Part shown: piece by piece, positions 1-14,300 of the stretch | Layout of the letters: the number at the start of each line of letters is the position of its first letter | Position numbering within the stretch: position 1 is the first letter of the stretch | Assembly (NCBI GenBank): GCA_903813345.2 | Contig: CAIIXF020000002.1 | Location: forward strand, 31,738,926 to 31,802,925 | DNA from: Owenia fusiformis | Taxonomy: Eukaryota > Annelida > Polychaeta > Sabellida > Oweniidae | DNA: 64,000 nucleotides | Direction: 5' to 3' | Translations under genes and position numbers: made by a program | Notes under the pieces: model-generated | Database searches by the model: none | What the model was told of the DNA's origin: nothing | The model's input: the letters and a program-made list of their open reading frames with translations, nothing else

Positions 1-283
1 TATCAATGAATTTTTCACTTAAATTGCAAAATGTATAACTTTCAGTTTTAATCCAATTAAAGAAATTCTGTTTTAAATTGTGCTGTAATATGAGTAGGAA
101 AGATTGAGCAGAGTATCACTGTATTATATTCATGTATATCAAGCATTATGTTAAAAACTGAAAAATGCTTCATTTCAAACCCATTTTAAAGCTTGAAAAT
201 TAAAACATGAAGTATAAGAGTATAGAAGGTATAACCAAAGAGGAGATCTCAGAAAATATCTGTATGTATGTTCTCATTTGTAG

Positions 284-2332
284 ATTGATGCATCGAAACA
301 AGCTGTAAAACGTACTGCGCCTATCAAACTCTCCCTATCGCTACAGGCCCCCACTACTGTCAGTACAGGGGGACAGTTGACAAGCCCACAGCCAACTGAC
401 TCAACATACAGTAAGTGGCTGATCTTGAATCTTATTTGCATACAAATTATTCGCTCATGAATACATTCATTTTTATTTGTATTTTCATAATGGCTATTTG
501 TCTTCTAATGGCAATTTTTCAATTATGATTTTTGGGGAAATAACGATTTTGACACATTCACATTTTCATCATGTATATCTAAATATAAGATCAGTGTCTA
601 TTACTTTTTCTCTTTCCATGTGGTGGCAAATTGTCATGTTAAAACAATCATATTTAAAGTGTTTTAGAAAGATAAGGAGATGATGACTCTCTATATCTAA
701 TTTTATGATACAATTTAATACATATAGTACATGCTACATGGAACTACTGTAAAACAGATTAAACTGGTGGACACCTTGAATTTTTGTATATTCATGTGAG
801 TGTAAAATCCTGAATCCAGGATTCCACTTTAAATTGAATTCCTGGCATTACTTGAGGCACTTGCAAAAATCATGCAGACATGAGTATGCACAAAGAAACA
901 AATGTACAATTCCCCGAAAATTACTCCGGCAAATTCAATATGTTTTACAGTACTTTGACTATGAAGTAGACAGGTCTGATCAAAGAATTTTAATTCTAAA
1001 GTTTACAATTTTCAGGTTCGAACGCAGTCCCAAATGTGAATGTTGCTCAGTTTTCCCAGCAACAGTTACAACAACAACAATTACAACAGCAACAATTACA
1101 ACTTCAACAGCAACAACTCCAGCAACAATTACAACAAAAATCACAGACAATACAACAACAGAAACTGACTCAAGTACAACAAATGACACCCCAACAACAG
1201 CAACAGCTACAACAATTGCAGCAAATACAACAACAGAAATTACAACAGCAACAATTACAACAGCAGCAACAGCAACAAAATATGACTCAACAGCAACAAC
1301 AAAATATGAGTCAGCAGCAACAACAACAGCAACAACAACAGCAGCAGCAACAGCAACAACGTTTACGCCATTTAGGATCATACAGGCCCCCCAGTACACC
1401 AAGCCCAGCTACCACTCCCACAGGAACACAACGTAAGTTGAAACAATGTTTTTTATTACACTGTCATTATGAGCATTTTATCAGAGGTGGAAAAGGATTA
1501 AAAGAGGTGGGGGTTTCTGAGCTGTAAATAATGTAATGACCCTTGATAGCAAGTTGCTACTACAGTCCAGCTGTAGTGACTTAAGCATTTATAGCTCAGT
1601 CGGTAGAGCATCAGACTTTGGGCCCAAGGGTCCTAGGTTCGATTCCCACACGGGGCATTGAATTTAGCACACTTTCTTTCAATTTCTTTATCTGGCTTGT
1701 TACACTATGCTCGTTAGTTAGTCATTCCCCTGGGGCGCCGTTGGGTCAATACAATAATTGTGTTTTCCATTATTCAAGGATGATGGCTTACCCGAAACAC
1801 ATATAACGTAATAAGTAGTAAGTACGCTGTCTCCTAATGCTGTAATAATCATTCAGGCCTCCAATGCTCTCCAATATTCCCCATTGGATTACAAGCAAAG
1901 AGTTAGGCTACTATTTATTATTATTTATTACATATTGTTTTAATTGGTAGATAAATTGTCATCCTCTACTTCCATCTTACACATCTTTTATTTTAGCAAT
2001 GTTGCCTAGTTACAACCAAGCTGTGGGTCAGGTTATGCAGCCTCCTACCCCCTCTGCGACCCCACCCCGTACCCCCACTCCTAATACAGTACGACGTCAG
2101 TCCCTGAATGAATCTGGATCCGTCAATGTGACATTCAACCAATCACAAAATATCACACAGCTGCAAGGTAAGTGGATGACGTGCATCCTCCGAACACAGT
2201 TTTCCAGAACTCATACCTCCTTCAGCGCTTGCATTAGGTTAGAAAATTTGTGAGTCCAAAGGACGCAGTTTTTTAAAAAAAAGTGTGTCCTTTGAAAAAA
2301 AAGTGTGTCCCCTATTTCTAGCCTGTTTTGAG

Positions 2333-2374
<42 letters not shown>

Positions 2375-5300
2375 CAAGTAATAATTTAATACAATTCAAG
2401 TACAAGCTTCATTAAATACAAGTAGTTCTTTCATATAGATATATGTACTATGTCTATAAATCATTTTTAAATAGTAATAATAACACAAAATTATTACATG
2501 ATCTTACTGACTCCATTCACACCCATTCATTACGTTCGTGCATGCATTCATTCACCCACTATTCATACATTGACTATGACACAAATTTGTAAAATAAGAA
2601 TTTATTTGTTTATTCATAAAAGTCTATATAAAGCATGTATGTCTACACCCTTTTGATCAAGCAGCTTAACACTGTTCAAATATATTCTCAGATAATTGGT
2701 AAATTTGAAAAAGTACGGTAATTCATTTTCTAAAAAAGATTTGTATATGACATATTTCATAATTAGTATGCACAGATTTAGTTCTGCCCCTTTTTCTCTA
2801 TTCCCGATAATACCTAATAAAATATCATTTTCAGTTAGATTTAATTCTTTATTTAGTTTTAGTTTCCACCATTCAATAAATTGCTTCCATATATCTTTTG
2901 TTATTCTACACTTCACCAGCAAGTGCTCCATGGTATGAGTATCATCACACCATGGACATTTGTCTGTCTGTGAAATGTTCATCATTTTTAATTTACGGTT
3001 GCACGCTAGTGTATTCGTAAGTATTTTGTACTGAAAGCTCCACATTTTAGTTTCATATGTAACCTTTTTTGCAAGTGTATAATAGTATTTCATGTCATTT
3101 TCATTTACATTGTTATTTTGTATCCACTTTGTTAGTGATGTGGGTTTCTCGATTTCTTTTTCAAGGATTTTGTTGTAAATAGCTTTACACGACAATTGAC
3201 TAGGGTTAGGAACATTTTTCTTTGAAGGGTTGTTTTTCAATGTGCTATTTTTAAGAGTTTTCCATTTTTTGGGAATAGCACTGAGTATGCTGGCATACTT
3301 TAAAAAGTCTATAGGAATGTTGAATTTTCGTTCAAGTTCTGTCAGGGATAAATAGTTATTATCTCTGTCTAGGATGTCATAAATTGTTGCAATACCTGCT
3401 TGATGCCATGTTTTATAGTACACCATTTTATTATTGACTAAAATGTTTTTATTATTCCATATAACTTCATCTTTAACATCATTCCAATTATTGACATCAT
3501 GATGGGTTACTTCAGCCCATGTTCTAAGCATTGCTAAGTAAAATTTGGGAATTGCTTTATAGTTTTCAAAATACTTTATGTCATAATTACACTGAGAGAG
3601 AAGACCAATTCCACCATGTGGTTCAATGAATAAACTTGGAATTTCTTTCCATGCTGACTGCCCTTTCTCTAACAATCGTTTTATCCATGTGCATTTTAGT
3701 GATTGATCCATAATATCATAATCTTTCATTTTTAACCCCCCTTGTTCAATTTCAGCAATAAGTGATTTTCTTTTTACTTTTGGTGGTTTCTTTTTCCACA
3801 CAAATTCGAAAATAATTTTGTTTATTTCTTGTAAAATTTGGGGTGGTATATGCATAACTGAACTAACATATGTTAGCTGAGAAATACCTAAAGATTTAAT
3901 AATTTGAATTCTACCTATTAGTGTTAAGTTTCTCATATTCCATAATTTTATTTTATTTTTCATTTCATCAATTTTCTTTTCAATATTCAATTTTGTTCTA
4001 TCATCTATATCATAAGTAAATGTTATTCCCAAAGCTTTTACACTGGTTTTTGATTTAATTCCATTTATGTCTTGTTTGTTTCCTTTATCTCTTCCGATCC
4101 ACATTATTTCAGTTTTGTCTTTGTTAATTTCTAAGCCAGAGCATTTACCAAACTTTTCCACTAATTCTAAGGCATTATTTGCAGACTCTTGATCATTTAA
4201 AAATATAGTAGTGTCATCAGCATACTGACAAAGCTTGACTTCATATTTATCCTTAATAGGAATTCCTTTTACATTTCGATCAGATCTAATTGCAATACTT
4301 AATAATTCGGCAACAAGTATAAAAATTACCCCAGAGAGTGGGTCACCTTGGCGAACTCCCCTTTCTAATTGGAACCATTCAGATGTGTATCCATTATTTA
4401 TGACACAACTCTGTGGTTTTGCATATATCGCATTAACATAATTTATAAGTGTTTCCCCAAAATTGAATTTTTCTAGTGTTTTTATCATAAACTTCCAGTC
4501 AATGCTATCAAATGCTTTCTTATAATCAATTAAAAGAAGAAGACCTTTAATGTTGTTTGTCTTTGTGTAATCCAGCATATCATAAATTAGTCTTATACTT
4601 TGTCCTATATATCTGTTTTTAACATACCCAACTTGGTCACTGTGTATCAGTTTTGGTAAAATATCTCTGAAACGTTCACTAATAGTTTTTGTACATATTT
4701 TATAATCCACGTTTAAAAGAGTTAATGGTCGCCAATTTGTGAGATGTTGCCTATTTTTCCCCTTTTTTGGAATAAGAGAAATAATTCCTCTATTTTGCGA
4801 AATTGAGAGTTCTCCTTTTATAAGTGAATAGTTGAAGCTATCTGTCATTTCTAGTTTAATCTCATCCCAAAAGATACAATAAAATTCAGCTGTAAGACCA
4901 TCTGTCCCTGGCGTTTTATTCTTTTTAAAAGTTTTTAACGATTTATAGCATTCTTCACATGTAATTCTCTTGTCGCAATTTTCTTTATCAATATTATCAA
5001 TTGTTGGAATTTCATTTTGAAAAAATATGTTTGAATATTTACCATCCGGGTCATTATTCTTTTTACTATATAAATCTTTGTAAAATGATTCTTCTGTTTG
5101 TAATACTTGTTTGGGGTCATTAACTAAAACACCTCTTTTATCATAAATAGAATTTATCACTTTATTGGAGTAATTATGCTTTTCTAAATTTAGAAAGTAT
5201 TTGCTTGATCGTTCACCATACTCACACCACCGTGCTTTGGATCTCATTATACTACTTTGTGTTTTTCTGTCCTGTATTAATTCTACTTTAAGTTTGCATG

Positions 5301-8300
5301 TATTATATTTGTTAACAGTTTCAATATTATTATTTCGGTCAAGTGCTACCTGAGCTTCGTTTAGGTCTTTCAGTGCTGTTTCCTCTTCCAGTTTATGTTC
5401 CTTTGCCTTTGTCTTACAATATCTCTTACAGACTGATCTGATATCCATTTTAATAAGATCCCATTTTAACCCCAGATCTTGAGTATCTTTGTGTTTTTCC
5501 TTAGAATTTTTAATCTCCTCTCGTATTAACTTTTTATATTCCACATCATTATCCCACAATGAATTATATTTCCAGAACCCAGGTCCCCGTTTTTTAAAAT
5601 TTTTCGTTTGAAATGTTATAAATGCCGCATTATGATCAGGAGACGGACCAAATCCTATTTCAGAGCTAACCTGTTGATTTAAATCTGTTGATATTAACCA
5701 ATAATCCAGCCTGCATTGTATTTTACAATTGTTATTTTGCCAGGTATATCTATGTTCTAGAGGGTGCTGATAGCGCCATATATCTTGTAAATTATTAGTA
5801 GTTTTTAAGGTTAAAATCTCATTGATTACTTTGCTTTTGTCTTGTACTGATTTTCCTCCATTTTTGTCCTTTTCTGTAAGTGCACAATTAAAATCTCCAG
5901 CGCAAAAACAATAATTTGTATCAACTGAATTTACCAATAACTGGTTCAATGTTTGAAAAAAGGTTATCTGTTGGTTTTTATCATTAGGCGCGTATATATT
6001 AACAAAACAATATGTATCGCCATCTATCTCAACATTAAGTATTATGTAACGACCATTTTTATCCACTGTTTTATCAATTATATTAGCATCAACTTTTTCT
6101 GATATCAGTATAGCTACTCCTTTACTATGACAGGTTCCGTGCGAAAACACTGAAATACCTTTCCACTCATTCCTCCATTGATTTTCTATTTTTGTGTGGC
6201 TGAAGGTCTCTTGCAGAAATGCTACACCTATATTTTGATTATTTAACCATCTAAAAGTGTTTATCCTTTTCCTTGACTTGTTAAGTCCTCTAACATTTAG
6301 AGTTACAGCTTTAAATCTTACTCCCATTCAACAATCAGTAAAATAGTTTTATTGTTTATTTCAAACAAGAATATATCAATACAGACCTGTTCATACTTAC
6401 CTGTTGTGCAATATACATTGTATCAATTTTAAGGATTTGCCAAAAGTCAACCAACATGTACTCCATCATCACACACATACACACACATACAACACACCAC
6501 ACATTTGTACATCCTACAACAACAAACATCAGTTTATTTCAATTTACCTATACACACTTGTTGTTTAGATGTACAGGTACAATTTACCTGTTAATTGCCA
6601 CGCGGTTTTGATTCTGAGCTGGCAATTAAAAAAAATAAAAATAAAATAAAATAAATGGCGCTAAAAAGGCTCATGTTTTTAATAATGAAGTATCTACTGG
6701 ACTTCGGTGGTCAAATCATACGTCTTCTTTAGGATTCGCTATTACTAAATGTAACAAGACATACTGTATATACGTTTATGTTTTGGTTCCAGTATCTTGT
6801 ATCTTTTCACATCCAGAGCACCCCCCATTAAACGGCCGGACGCCAGGCTACCGCGTTGACCCGTAACCGCAACAGGCCCAATGCTCTGGAGTTGTTTTGA
6901 CTTTTTTTTAATGTTACATTTGCATGACATGATATATGCAATTGAGAGATTATTCATAATGTTCTAACACACATCTTAAAATATTGTGCATTTTGAATTC
7001 AAACAAGACGTCACCTAAACTTCAAACACCAGAAAAACACTACACAAAACCTGTAGTTTTATCAATACACATTCCCATATGATGGATGGATATAAGTGAG
7101 ATCATGTTTAAAGGTAACACATAGTTATTTAAAACTGTTCAATTGATTCAGCCACTATATACGTATACCAGTTTTATGACTTGGACTTGGGTCAAAGAGC
7201 ACATATGTCTACATGATAATAACTTAGCTATCTGGGCACTGAATAAGTGCCTTTAAAAGTTAACGATGTTTTGAGGTATAACGTTATTTTAAAAGCATTT
7301 TTTACCAAAACACCTTTCAGTTTTTGATTTCTTGCCGCGAATTTAAAACGGAAGTAAACGTTTAGTACGGACTGAATAAATGCACGTTCGTTCATTCGAC
7401 AGTGAATACATTTTATTTCATGACTAATATTTGTTTCTGAATAGGAAAAACTGTGGCGTGTCATGGTTTCAAATCTAAAAATAAACAAAGTCGAAAAAAT
7501 TCGAGAGAATCATGATTATTTGTAAATATTCAACATGTTGAGCCTTATTTACGATTCAAATAAAGGTGAGAGATCATAATTATTTGTTTTTGTTAGGTAT
7601 CATTGTAAACACATTGTAGTATTGACCAAAAAAATTTTGCATCCAAAAAATTGAAATATTTTCAATTTTTGCGTCCTCCAAATTATTTTTGTGTCCTTAA
7701 CATGTACAGGACGCCATTAATGCAAGCCCTGCCTCCTTCCAAGAATAAGGAAGGAATATAGTGGATGATAGCTCTGGAGCCCTGCATGTGGAGGATGGAA
7801 TGGGTGTGGTTTTCATTGTAATATTGTATGTTTATTTAAAATGAATCAATTCGAGAGATTGACCCCAAGGGCTGTACCGGCTGTACCAAATATGTGTAGC
7901 TGCTTAATACATGGTATTTGACTAAATGACAGGGTAACAAATGACTCACATAATATTGTACAATACATAGAAACTGTCAGTTGTCCGTGTCATTGTCAAC
8001 ATTTGAGGAATTACAGTTTTTCAGGGCACTATTAAATCATTGCTGGCCAAAGCTATTTTGGAGATTTTCTGCTGGTGACTTGCCATTTTTTAAGAATGAG
8101 TACGAGGAATCCCAGCCTACTGAAAATGAAAATGGCATGTTTCTTAAGATTTCCATTCTAACAGCAGCTACTGTATATTCAGTATCTTTAACACTAGTAT
8201 GACAAATGTTTCTTGAGGTCGAATTTACCTTTAGATAATGGTAAAATGAATAATTGTTTTGCTCTGTTTTGGAGATTCTTCATCGATTGCAATACTCGGC

Positions 8301-11300
8301 ATTTCAAATTGTTCTTCTGAGCTAGATTGTATTTTGAGACTATTGATTTAGCTTTTAATTTTTTATATTACTGTTTATGCACCAAAGATCAATCTCCATT
8401 GATTTTTAGATGAATGCCCCAATAACAATGAAGAACACTATGAAGAACTTTATTTTATATTATATATTATTTATTTGCTTTCATTTTTGAAACAGTTGCA
8501 TTAATACACACATGAGCATTTATAGTATTATATACATATACCGTATTCACCATAAAAAGGGCCCAGGGCGCTTTTGAAATTGAAATTCCCATTGTAACCC
8601 ATTGTATGGCCCTTAATGAGTCCAGGGTTTCTATTGAAAGATCCTTTGAATTGATGTCTATCTTACATAATCATAAAACGTTTTGGAGCATGATATGTTT
8701 ACTGTCTTTACTTTGAGAACACTACGAGGGGTGATCCAAAAGTTGGACGCCCTGCTCTAATTTTGTTGGTTTTTGATAAAATTACTTTAAACTTTCCAAT
8801 AATAAAGACCAACAACCTAACTACTTTGTGTATTAATTTCATGGAAAAATGATATATTTTATGTAGCTTTCTAGATAGTTTTCAATATAGGGACCCTGCC
8901 ACCCGGAACGGTATTCGCACATGGCAACTTTCAGCCTTAAATGTTGCCGCTATTTCACTTGCTTCGCAAGTCTTGACCACTATCTTTCTTTGAATTTTGA
9001 ATGTTAAACCATGTTAATTTACTTCCTTTGTTATTAGGCAACCAATTAATTGTGTTTTAGTTATAGTGTCACATATGACAATGGCCGTATGTCAAATTCT
9101 AAGAAAATGACATCAGACAAGCAACCCTCATTCTGGTATCATTTTTGCTGCAAGATGGCTGCTGAAATGCAGAACATGAAAGAAATCAAAGTGGAACAAA
9201 GAATACTACAAGATATTTTCACTATTATTGACCTTGAGCAGCTACCATATGCACGATACAGTCTAGATATGGATCCGTGTGATTTTCTTCCTTTTCTCCA
9301 GAAAAAAGGAGGGTTGAAAGAATTTTTTTATTACTGATTGTATGAGGTTTAGAGTTTTTTTTTATTATTATTAATGATTTTATTTCACTTATTGAAAACA
9401 ATATAAACAATTACATATAAAAGCATACCAATCGCCATGTGGCATTACAGGTTGCTTTAAGTAAATTAAACATAGTTTTCATGTGGCTTTAGATATCACA
9501 AAACAGAAAGTAAGTAAAATATTGTAAATAAAGTAGATAAACAATATAAGTTTTTATTTTATTTTATTTGGGTCCAGGAGGTTGAGAGATGCTATATGAG
9601 TCAAAGTTTTAACTTTAAATTCTAGTTGGGTGTATATAACACGTTCCAACAAAGTCAGTTACTATGTCAATGAGGGTATTTTGAGAATCTCGACAGAGGG
9701 TGTTTTCAAAAATAAGATATTCTAATTGGTCATTTTGATTTGTACATGTGTTTGTATCATAAAGTAGGTTATTTTGTCTCAGTGCAGCCAACATATCAAT
9801 TCTTTCATTTATATGGCGTGGGCAAGATAGGAGAAAGTGTTTTGTACTTTCAGGGGATCCACAAGGACATTTGTTATCATTAACTCCTGTAAAATTGTGA
9901 GAGAAAAAATGATCTTTTAACATGAAATCAACCCTTAGTCTATTGATGATTTTCTCCTTATTCCTTGAAAGTTTGAGCTTGGTTGTTGGGATAAAATTCA
10001 TATTAGGAAGTATTAATGAACGAACAGCATTTTTGAAACTAGAAATGGTTGGTAAATCTCTTACAGGTTGGCTTAGGTTGTTCCATTGCTTTATAAGGTT
10101 TAGGACTGGTGCATTGAGAAATCTAGTTGTAACTTGAGTGGGTATTTTAAATGGTAAAGAGTGTCTTGTTGTCCTAGTGGCGGGGTTTTTATATATATCA
10201 AAAATATCAGAAATGTATTTAGCTACCATTTTTCTATTTATTTTGAACATTATTCGAAGATTTTTTTCTTTTCTTCTTTCACTCAGGGTCTTCCAGTTTA
10301 GGCACTGGAAAACTTTGGATGTGTTAGACCCATGGAGGACTCCAGCACATATAACACCTGCTTGATAGTGTAGTTTATCAAGTTTAGCTAGCAAAGCTAA
10401 CGAGGCTGACCCATAAATTGCACTGCAATAGTCAAAGTTTGACGCTACATAGGAGTTATACATTGTTTCGAGGTGATTTGATTTAACACTGTTTGATAAG
10501 TACTTTAGTGGATTGAGCAATTTTTGAACTTTTTGGGAAAGATAATTGATGTGGTCTTCAAAGGTCAAATTTTCATCTAAAATAAATCCCAGATGTTTAT
10601 GGGAGGTTTTACATGGAATAACTACCCCGTCAAAATAGAGCGGTGTTTTTTGAAGATTTTTGATCCGGTTTGAATGGAATATCACTTGTGCACTTTTGGA
10701 CGGTTTAAATTTTAGAAACCATTTCTTTGACCATGAGCTAATTGTATTTAGATCATTTTGGATTTGCCCAACTTGGTCGTTAGATGGGTGAAAAAATGAA
10801 TATAAAGATGTATCGTCAGCATAGATATAGGTTTCTGAGTCTAGATTGTCAGGAAGATCATTTATATAGATTAGGAACATAAGGGGGCCTATTACAGATC
10901 CCTGAGGAACACCAGAGTTTATGAAATCATCATTAGAGAATTTTGACTTGTGATCTTCGATTGAAACGCAAACTTTTCTATTTCTCAAGTAAGAATTACA
11001 AAGATCAGCTGTTTTACCATTTATTCCATAGGATTTCATTTTGTGAATCAGAAGTGAGTGCGGGACGGTATCAAACGCAGCCGAAATATCAAGATACACT
11101 GAGTTAATACAATTTCCTAGTTCCATTTGTTTATAAATATAATCCGTAATTGCTAAAAGTTGAAGTTCAGTGTTATGGCCAGGAAGGAACCCTGACTGAA
11201 ACTTGTATAACAGGTCATTTTCAGAAAGGTGTTTCATAATTCTAGCATGCACTACTTTTTCAAAAATTTTGGAAAATGTGCTTAATAAAGTGATTGGCCT

Positions 11301-14300
11301 ATAGTTTTCAACATAAGACCGATCAGATTTCTTGTAAATAGGAATAATATTTCCTAATTTCCAACAGAGGTTTAGAGTGGCACTCCAGCAGCATTTGTAT
11401 CACATAAGCAATGGTGGTTTCATAAATGTCTTCCATTCATTGGTAAAGCGGTATGAAAAATATGTTCAAATTCATGGAAAATATGTTGAAAAGTAGGTCT
11501 TAATATGTGAAGATGATGATGGTAGATGACACTCAGTATGAAAATCGGTAATTCTCTCATATCATGACTGGTGTTAGGTTGTGCACCTGCCCCTAAAGTA
11601 TTTGCCATATTATAACAGTTGTGACGTGATTTGCTATATTTAAATACCGTTCCGGGTGGCAGGGACTCAGTATTAAAAAATATTTAGAAAAGTAGCTAAA
11701 ATATATTATTTTCTGTTGAAACTTATACACAAAGTTGTTAAGATGTTGATCTTTAATATCTGAAAGTGTCATGTAATTATATTAGAAAATAGCAAAGTTA
11801 GAGCGAGGCGTCCAAGACTTTTGGATCACCCCTCGTATTAGTATTTTGTTTTGTTTAATTAACATAGTAAATGTGGATTCATTCTTACATCATCCTCCTA
11901 AGCAGGTATCCAGAATCCGTACCTCCTTCTTACCCCTGCTATAACCAATTTGGAAGCGCCTGATTAAACTGAGTCATGTGATCTAATTATGCACCAATGA
12001 CGTACACATGATTGTTGTTGCAGTGTTGCGACAGCGAATCAAATTGCGAGTTCTTCATCAGGGATATGCTCACTGCTTATAGCAGGGTGTAAAAAGAAAG
12101 AAGATATTCTGGATTTTGAAGCCCTGTGATCGGAGGATGGGTTACAGTATACTTGCAATTCATTTACATCTAGGTTGGTGGTGTATTTATTTTTGATATT
12201 ATGTTTTTGAAAATACAGGAGTGGATGAAATACTTTTGTCAACAATTTTAAATTGTTAAGAAATAACATATTGTTTATCTTTTGTAATGAAACTCAATAT
12301 TGTGCACTTTATCAAAAATACATACAGGGTGGGTAAAAAAGCGGATCTTTAGAATGTTAGAACTATGCAAGGGTGATATACCATTAGATAGACAAAACAG
12401 TTCCAATTGCAATAGCAAACAATTCCCAATTTGAATGAATGACCAAAGGATAGGTATCGATATGGTGAACTGAATTTCAACAATGCTGTTCACTTAAACC
12501 AATTATTGAAAACATTTTGTAAAAAACATGGTCCTTTATGTAATGTTGACTGATTGGCAACAATTTAATGCAAAAATTATATATATATATTTTTTAACTG
12601 TTTTTGTTAACATTTTTATTTTTTTTAGTGCAATTGTTTTTTGTTCCTTAATACAAATTCTTGACAATGAAATAAAATTTCTTTCCGAACCTTGTTGGAA
12701 CAAAATACACAGTGCCCATGTCAAGCTGCACTGAGGCGCGCAGTTTGTTTCGATCACAAACTGCGTGCCTAAGAACACTGCATCATTTAAGTTGGAGTCT
12801 GTATTTTGAAACGTAATTTAAAGACATTTATCCTGCATTGTTTTCTTGTTCAATGCGTTCATTCTGTGGCGAATATACGAATCTTGCAAATACTAGCAAA
12901 AACTATGTGCAAATGAATCTAAGTTTTAAAACATAAGCAGATTAATGGCATTTTCGTCACTGATTTAACGGGAATTTATACGTAAATCGATCTAGCACTT
13001 TAAACATAAATGACAAATACTTTAGACTCGTTTTATATTTAATTCCTTACACATTTATCATGTATAATTCAAAATATTTCGAGATAAAACAGATAATCAG
13101 GAGGTTAAAAAGAAATAAATCACAAACTGCGCGCCTATTTTAGCCAGAAATTACAAACTGTGCGCATACACTATTAAAACTACATATTATCATTGGAATT
13201 TCTACAGAGGCACGTGTAGGTGTTTTTCATGTAGCTTTGGAAATTTTGCTTTATCGTCAGATTTTATGAGATTTTCATATTGAAAGTCAAAATGTATAAT
13301 TGAAGTGACAATTAATTTGGGAAACGAAAAAAACTTTTATTTTCAGATCACCATCTTGGTGGATGGACTCTCATAGTGTTTCAATTATGGGGTTCTACTA
13401 TTAGACACATATGTGCCTTGTATGGCGCTTATGTTTTCTAATAATACAATACAAGCTTGGATAGGCACGCAGTTTGGGAAATACATGTGCATATAGGCGC
13501 GCAGTTTGACAAGAAAAATGTTTAAATCACGTTTATGGCGTATTATCGTTATGAACACAAACTTTGCTGATTTAATCAGATGGAGTGATCCTATATATTC
13601 TAGCATACACAGACACAATGGCTGAATAAACGGCAAATGACGATAAAAATACATAGATATAACTTTACACTGTAAATTTTGAACACAGAAGTTACTTAAG
13701 ACCCTTATATTGAGATAACTAGGTTTACATCGGGAAAAACATTGAGTACTATGAGTAAATTAAGTTCATCTTCACAGAATGGTACTATCTTTAGAACGAG
13801 ACTAACCTTGTATTTTTCGTATTTTGGCTCTTTTTGGGAGTCGTGTCCTCCCCGTCTCACATTTTGAAATATGCGCGCAGTTTGTCAGAGTTTCAAACTG
13901 CGTGCCTAGTAGGCACGCTGCTTGACATGGGCATCGTGAAATAGCACATACAACATTTTCGTATACCTCTCAATATTATAGTTATACAAAGGAAATTTTG
14001 GTTGATTTTACAAAAAGTATGCAAAAACTTAAAACAAAACCCCCCAAAATAGATAAAAATTAAGATAAACCTTTTATTTCATTAACAAGATACTTTTTAT
14101 AAATCCACCATGGGAAAAGGCGATAGACAACACAAATATAAACTGGAAAAGCAACTACTGTAGAATATACATAACAACAAAGGAAACAAAACTGAGATAT
14201 TTCCAATATAGAATATTACTTCGAACAATATTTTTCAACAAAATGCTACACAATATGAAAATCAAAACAAGCCCACAATGTGAATTGTGTAAAGTAGACA

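Larger units (their letters stand above)
2223..7731. mobile_element. hAT-like non-autonomous element carrying a LINE insertion
   Basis: Short inverted ends CAGCGCTTGCATTA at 2223 and, inverted, TAATGCAAGCCCTG ending at 7731, with further similar subterminal stretches (ggacgc / gcgtcc). CCTCCTT occurs directly before the left end (2216-2222) and directly after the right end (7732-7738). This is a 7-8 bp target duplication, as expected for hAT elements. No transposase is visible; after subtracting the LINE only about 580 bp of element remains, so it was a MITE-sized element when hit. Confidence 0.6.
9050..11496 (+). pseudogene. Mariner transposase remnant, split by a LINE
   Basis: The first piece (9050-9337) ends with LEQLPYARYSLDMDPCDF, a degraded form of the mariner signature around the last catalytic aspartate (usually PYSPDLAPCDF). 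The second piece (about 11367-11496) reads in one frame to a stop and ends RYEKYVQIHGKYVEK, matching the usual mariner C-terminus. The N-terminal DNA-binding region is largely missing or unreadable, and the two pieces are in different frames. Non-functional. Confidence 0.75.
8725..11835 (+). mobile_element. mariner-like element, decayed, interrupted by a LINE
   Basis: Terminal inverted repeats start CGAGGGGTGATCCAAAAGT at 8725 and end with its inverse at 11835; both are flanked by TA, the mariner target. The arms stay similar for over 40 bases. Inside, the + strand keeps pieces of a mariner transposase (see separate entry). A LINE fills 9356-11366. Without it the element is about 1.1 kb, slightly short of an autonomous mariner. 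Confidence 0.8.

Noticed and set aside
980-1402. Open stretches on the - strand and other + frame over the polyQ exon
   Set aside because: Val/Ala-rich and Thr-rich translations are shadows of CAA/CAG repeats.
1584-1656. Functional tRNA gene
   Set aside because: A and B boxes are good but acceptor and anticodon stems do not pair.
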